The translations under genes and the position numbers were made by a program. Source: JAFEBO01 sp044375915 (GTDB lineage: Bacteria > Planctomycetota > Phycisphaerae > Phycisphaerales > UBA1924). Taken from it: DNA of 15,722 nucleotides. The notes under the pieces were generated by a model. The model was given only the letters and a program-made list of their open reading frames with translations, was not told the origin of the DNA and made no database searches. Shown in pieces: positions 14,335 to 15,722 of this stretch; position 1 is the first letter of the stretch; every line of letters begins with the position of its first letter. Where the stretch lies: assembly GCA_044375915.1 (NCBI GenBank), contig JBILLU010000067.1, positions 1-15,722 of the forward strand. The letters are read 5' to 3'.

Positions 14335-14903
14335 TGAGCGCGACCGAGCAGCGACAGACCGGTGTATCGACCTTTGCCGCCACTCCTGCGACCTCGGGGG
14401 CGGGCGAGGATGAGTCATCGTCCGCGCCGAGCAAGCTTTTGTTCGATCTGAGCGGCATCGATCTCACCCGCATCGTCGTCACCAAGAAGGAACTCGAGAC
14501 GTGGAACCCGCACCGCGGGGACATGGCGCTTCTCGATGGCGTCGTGTGGCGGACCGAGGACGCGTCGAAGGGAGTGGGCGTGCACCACGCCCGCAAGACC
14601 GAGTTCTGGGCCGCCGGGCACTTTCCCGGTCGCCCCATCATGCCCGGTGTGCTGATGGTCGAGACGGCGGCACAGCTGGCGTGTTATCTGTTTAACGCTC
14701 GGATCGGCAAGCCGACCCTCGCGGTGTTCCTGCGGATCGAGGAATGCGTGTTCCGCAGCATGGTGGAGCCGGATCGAGACCTCTTTATCCTCTGCCAGGA
14801 AGTGAAGAGGAATCGGCGCCGCTTCATCTCCGACGTGCAGGGCATCGTCGAGGGCAAGCCGGCCTTCAGCGCCCGCATCAGCGGCATGAGCATGGAAGCC
14901 TGA
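14334..14903 (+). CDS. FabZ-like 3-hydroxyacyl-ACP dehydratase family protein
   Basis: The 189 residues have a hot-dog fold dehydratase pattern. NPHRGDMALLDGVV (58-71) replaces the usual 'PHRyPFLLVD', and FWAAGHFPGRPIMPGVLMVETAAQLACYL (91-119) is the active-site helix. The catalytic His96 and Glu110 of FabZ are both present. The family dehydrates 3-hydroxyacyl-ACP in fatty-acid synthesis. An alternative role in modified lipids or polyketides cannot be excluded, because the protein is longer than typical FabZ (about 145-150). The extra length is an N-terminal Ser/Thr/Ala-rich tail of about 35 residues. The start codon overlaps the stop of the histone-like gene by one base, which implies translational coupling. 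A terminator follows 24 bases after the stop. Confidence 0.88.
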   Translation: MSATEQRQTGVSTFAATPATSGAGEDESSSAPSKLLFDLSGIDLTRIVVTKKELETWNPHRGDMALLDGVVWRTEDASKGVGVHHARKTEFWAAGHFPGRPIMPGVLMVETAAQLACYLFNARIGKPTLAVFLRIEECVFRSMVEPDRDLFILCQEVKRNRRRFISDVQGIVEGKPAFSARISGMSMEA

Positions 14904-14927
14904 GCAGGTTCGCAACCGATTGCCCAA

Positions 14928-14956
14928 AGACCGGCCGACGGCCGGTCTCTTTGTTT
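14928..14956 (+). terminator. Intrinsic terminator of the histone-like/FabZ-like operon
   Basis: AGACCGGCC (14928-14936) and GGCCGGTCT (14940-14948) form a perfect 9-bp stem with a GAC loop. The T-rich tail CTTTGTTT follows. Confidence 0.9.
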
Positions 14957-15032
14957 ACGGGGCGAGGTGCGCGTGGTTTGTGCGCCGAGCGGCCTTGGAT
15001 ACCCTCGCACGTCGGGATTTCTGAGGCTCCCC

Positions 15033-15722
15033 GTGGTTTCTCTTTCCATTGCCATCGTCTGCAAGAACAGCATGAGGACGCTGCCGAGCGTGCTGGAATC
15101 TGTGCGCCCGTTGCTCGAGGCTGGTGCCGAGCTTGTGGCGGTCGATAGCGGTTCAACCGACGGCACGATCGAGCTGCTGGAGTCGCGCGGCGTTCGGGTG
15201 ATGCGTTCGGCCTGGCTGGGATTTGTGCGCACCAAGCAGCTTGCGCTCGACCACTGTCGCGGCGAGTGGGTGTTGAGCCTCGACAGTGATGAATCGCCGG
15301 ACCCGACACTGATCGCGTCGATTCTCGGCGTGGCACGGTCGGCGGACACGGCCCAGGGATACCGCCTGAATCGAAAGACCTTCGTCGCTGGCCGATTCCT
15401 CGAGCATTGCTGGCAGCCGGAATGGCGATTGCGATTGGTCCGCCGAGGGCTGGCCAAGTGGGGCGGCATCGACCCGCACGATCAACTGGAGATGCCCGCC
15501 GGCGCGAAGGAAGGCACACTCGAGGGAACGCTGCGGCACGATTCTTTCGTGTCGTTCGCGGAGCACATCGAGCGTCAGGCGCGTTACGCGCGGCTGCACG
15601 CCGAGGGTCTCTTTGGACAGGGCAAGCGGAGCGGCTTTGTCGAGATCGCGGTGCAGCCCAGTGCGGCGTTCATCAAGCAGCTGGTTCTGAAGTCCGGTTG
15701 GCGCGATGGCTGGCGGGGCGTG
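15033..15722 (+). CDS. Family 2 glycosyltransferase, WaaE-type, cut by right edge
   Basis: The first 230 residues are present and the frame is open at the window end. The GT-A fold of family 2 is clear: SLSIAIVCKNSMRTLPSVLESV (3-24), VAVDSGSTDGTIELL (36-49) and WVLSLDSDESPDP (79-91), whose Asp84 and Asp86 should bind the metal and nucleotide-sugar. FVRTKQLALDHCRGEW and the later WRLRLVRRG-WGGIDPHD match the LPS core glycosyltransferases of the WaaE/KdtX group. A role in cell-surface glycan synthesis at the inner face of the membrane is inferred. The start is a GTG at 15033, with GAGG 6 bases upstream (15023-15026). A GATACC/TACCCT box near 14998-15005 may be the -10. It forms a separate unit behind the terminator at 14928. 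Confidence 0.9.
   Translation, partial: MVSLSIAIVCKNSMRTLPSVLESVRPLLEAGAELVAVDSGSTDGTIELLESRGVRVMRSAWLGFVRTKQLALDHCRGEWVLSLDSDESPDPTLIASILGVARSADTAQGYRLNRKTFVAGRFLEHCWQPEWRLRLVRRGLAKWGGIDPHDQLEMPAGAKEGTLEGTLRHDSFVSFAEHIERQARYARLHAEGLFGQGKRSGFVEIAVQPSAAFIKQLVLKSGWRDGWRGV

Overview
The window is GC-rich chromosomal DNA, very probably from a planctomycete and most likely the Phycisphaerae. That placement is inference. It rests on a short histone H1-like (Hc1-type) protein, a membrane-anchored helix-turn-helix protein with a long Gly/Ser linker, several lipoproteins with DUF6265 or HEAT-like domains, and gaps crowded with several unrelated palindromic repeat families. There is no rRNA, tRNA, CRISPR array, integrase, transposase or phage gene. 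It reads as ordinary housekeeping and accessory genes, with most of the unusual structure lying in the repeats and regulatory DNA.

Layout, left to right. 1-1078: a HEAT-repeat lipoprotein (+), with a possible divergent lipoprotein leaving the left edge. 1079-1322: a cluster of hairpin repeats. 1323-2291: a degenerate zinc-type dehydrogenase (+). 2314-2406: a paired palindrome of REPIN type. 2444-3010: a DUF6265-like lipoprotein (+). 3055-4098 (-): a YaeR-like VOC protein 3 bp behind an unrecognised protein. 4180-4389: more palindromes. 4398-6503 (-): thiC, preceded by a TPP riboswitch (about 6569-6684) and, further upstream, a perfect 27-bp inverted repeat. 6900-8210 (-): a DinB-like protein and an unrecognised protein of lower GC. 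8525-9082 (+): a secreted intradiol-dioxygenase-like protein. 9126-10874 (+): a fused two-domain ABC permease of the iron(III) type, ending at a strong bidirectional terminator. 10963-11811 (-): the HTH/membrane protein, divergent from a YkuE-type metallophosphoesterase (11913-12794, +). 12809-13112: a roughly 300-bp nested palindrome. 13133-13969 (-): an oligopeptide-type ABC ATPase. 14152-14903 (+): the histone H1-like gene, overlapping by one base a FabZ-like dehydratase gene that ends at a terminator. 15033 to the right edge (+): a family 2 glycosyltransferase of the WaaE type.

Few genes here form one pathway. Supported functional units are thiC with its riboswitch, the 4098-3055 and 8210-6900 same-strand pairs, and the translationally coupled histone-like/FabZ-like pair. 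The ABC permease and the ABC ATPase belong to different transporter classes and should not be joined. The items most worth a second look are an octamer tandem repeat that writes nearly the same peptide into two places in thiC, a heptamer tandem repeat inside the TPP riboswitch, the nested palindromes, a G-quadruplex motif in the promoter region of the histone-like operon, and a dehydrogenase that keeps its structural zinc site but appears to have lost its catalytic one.
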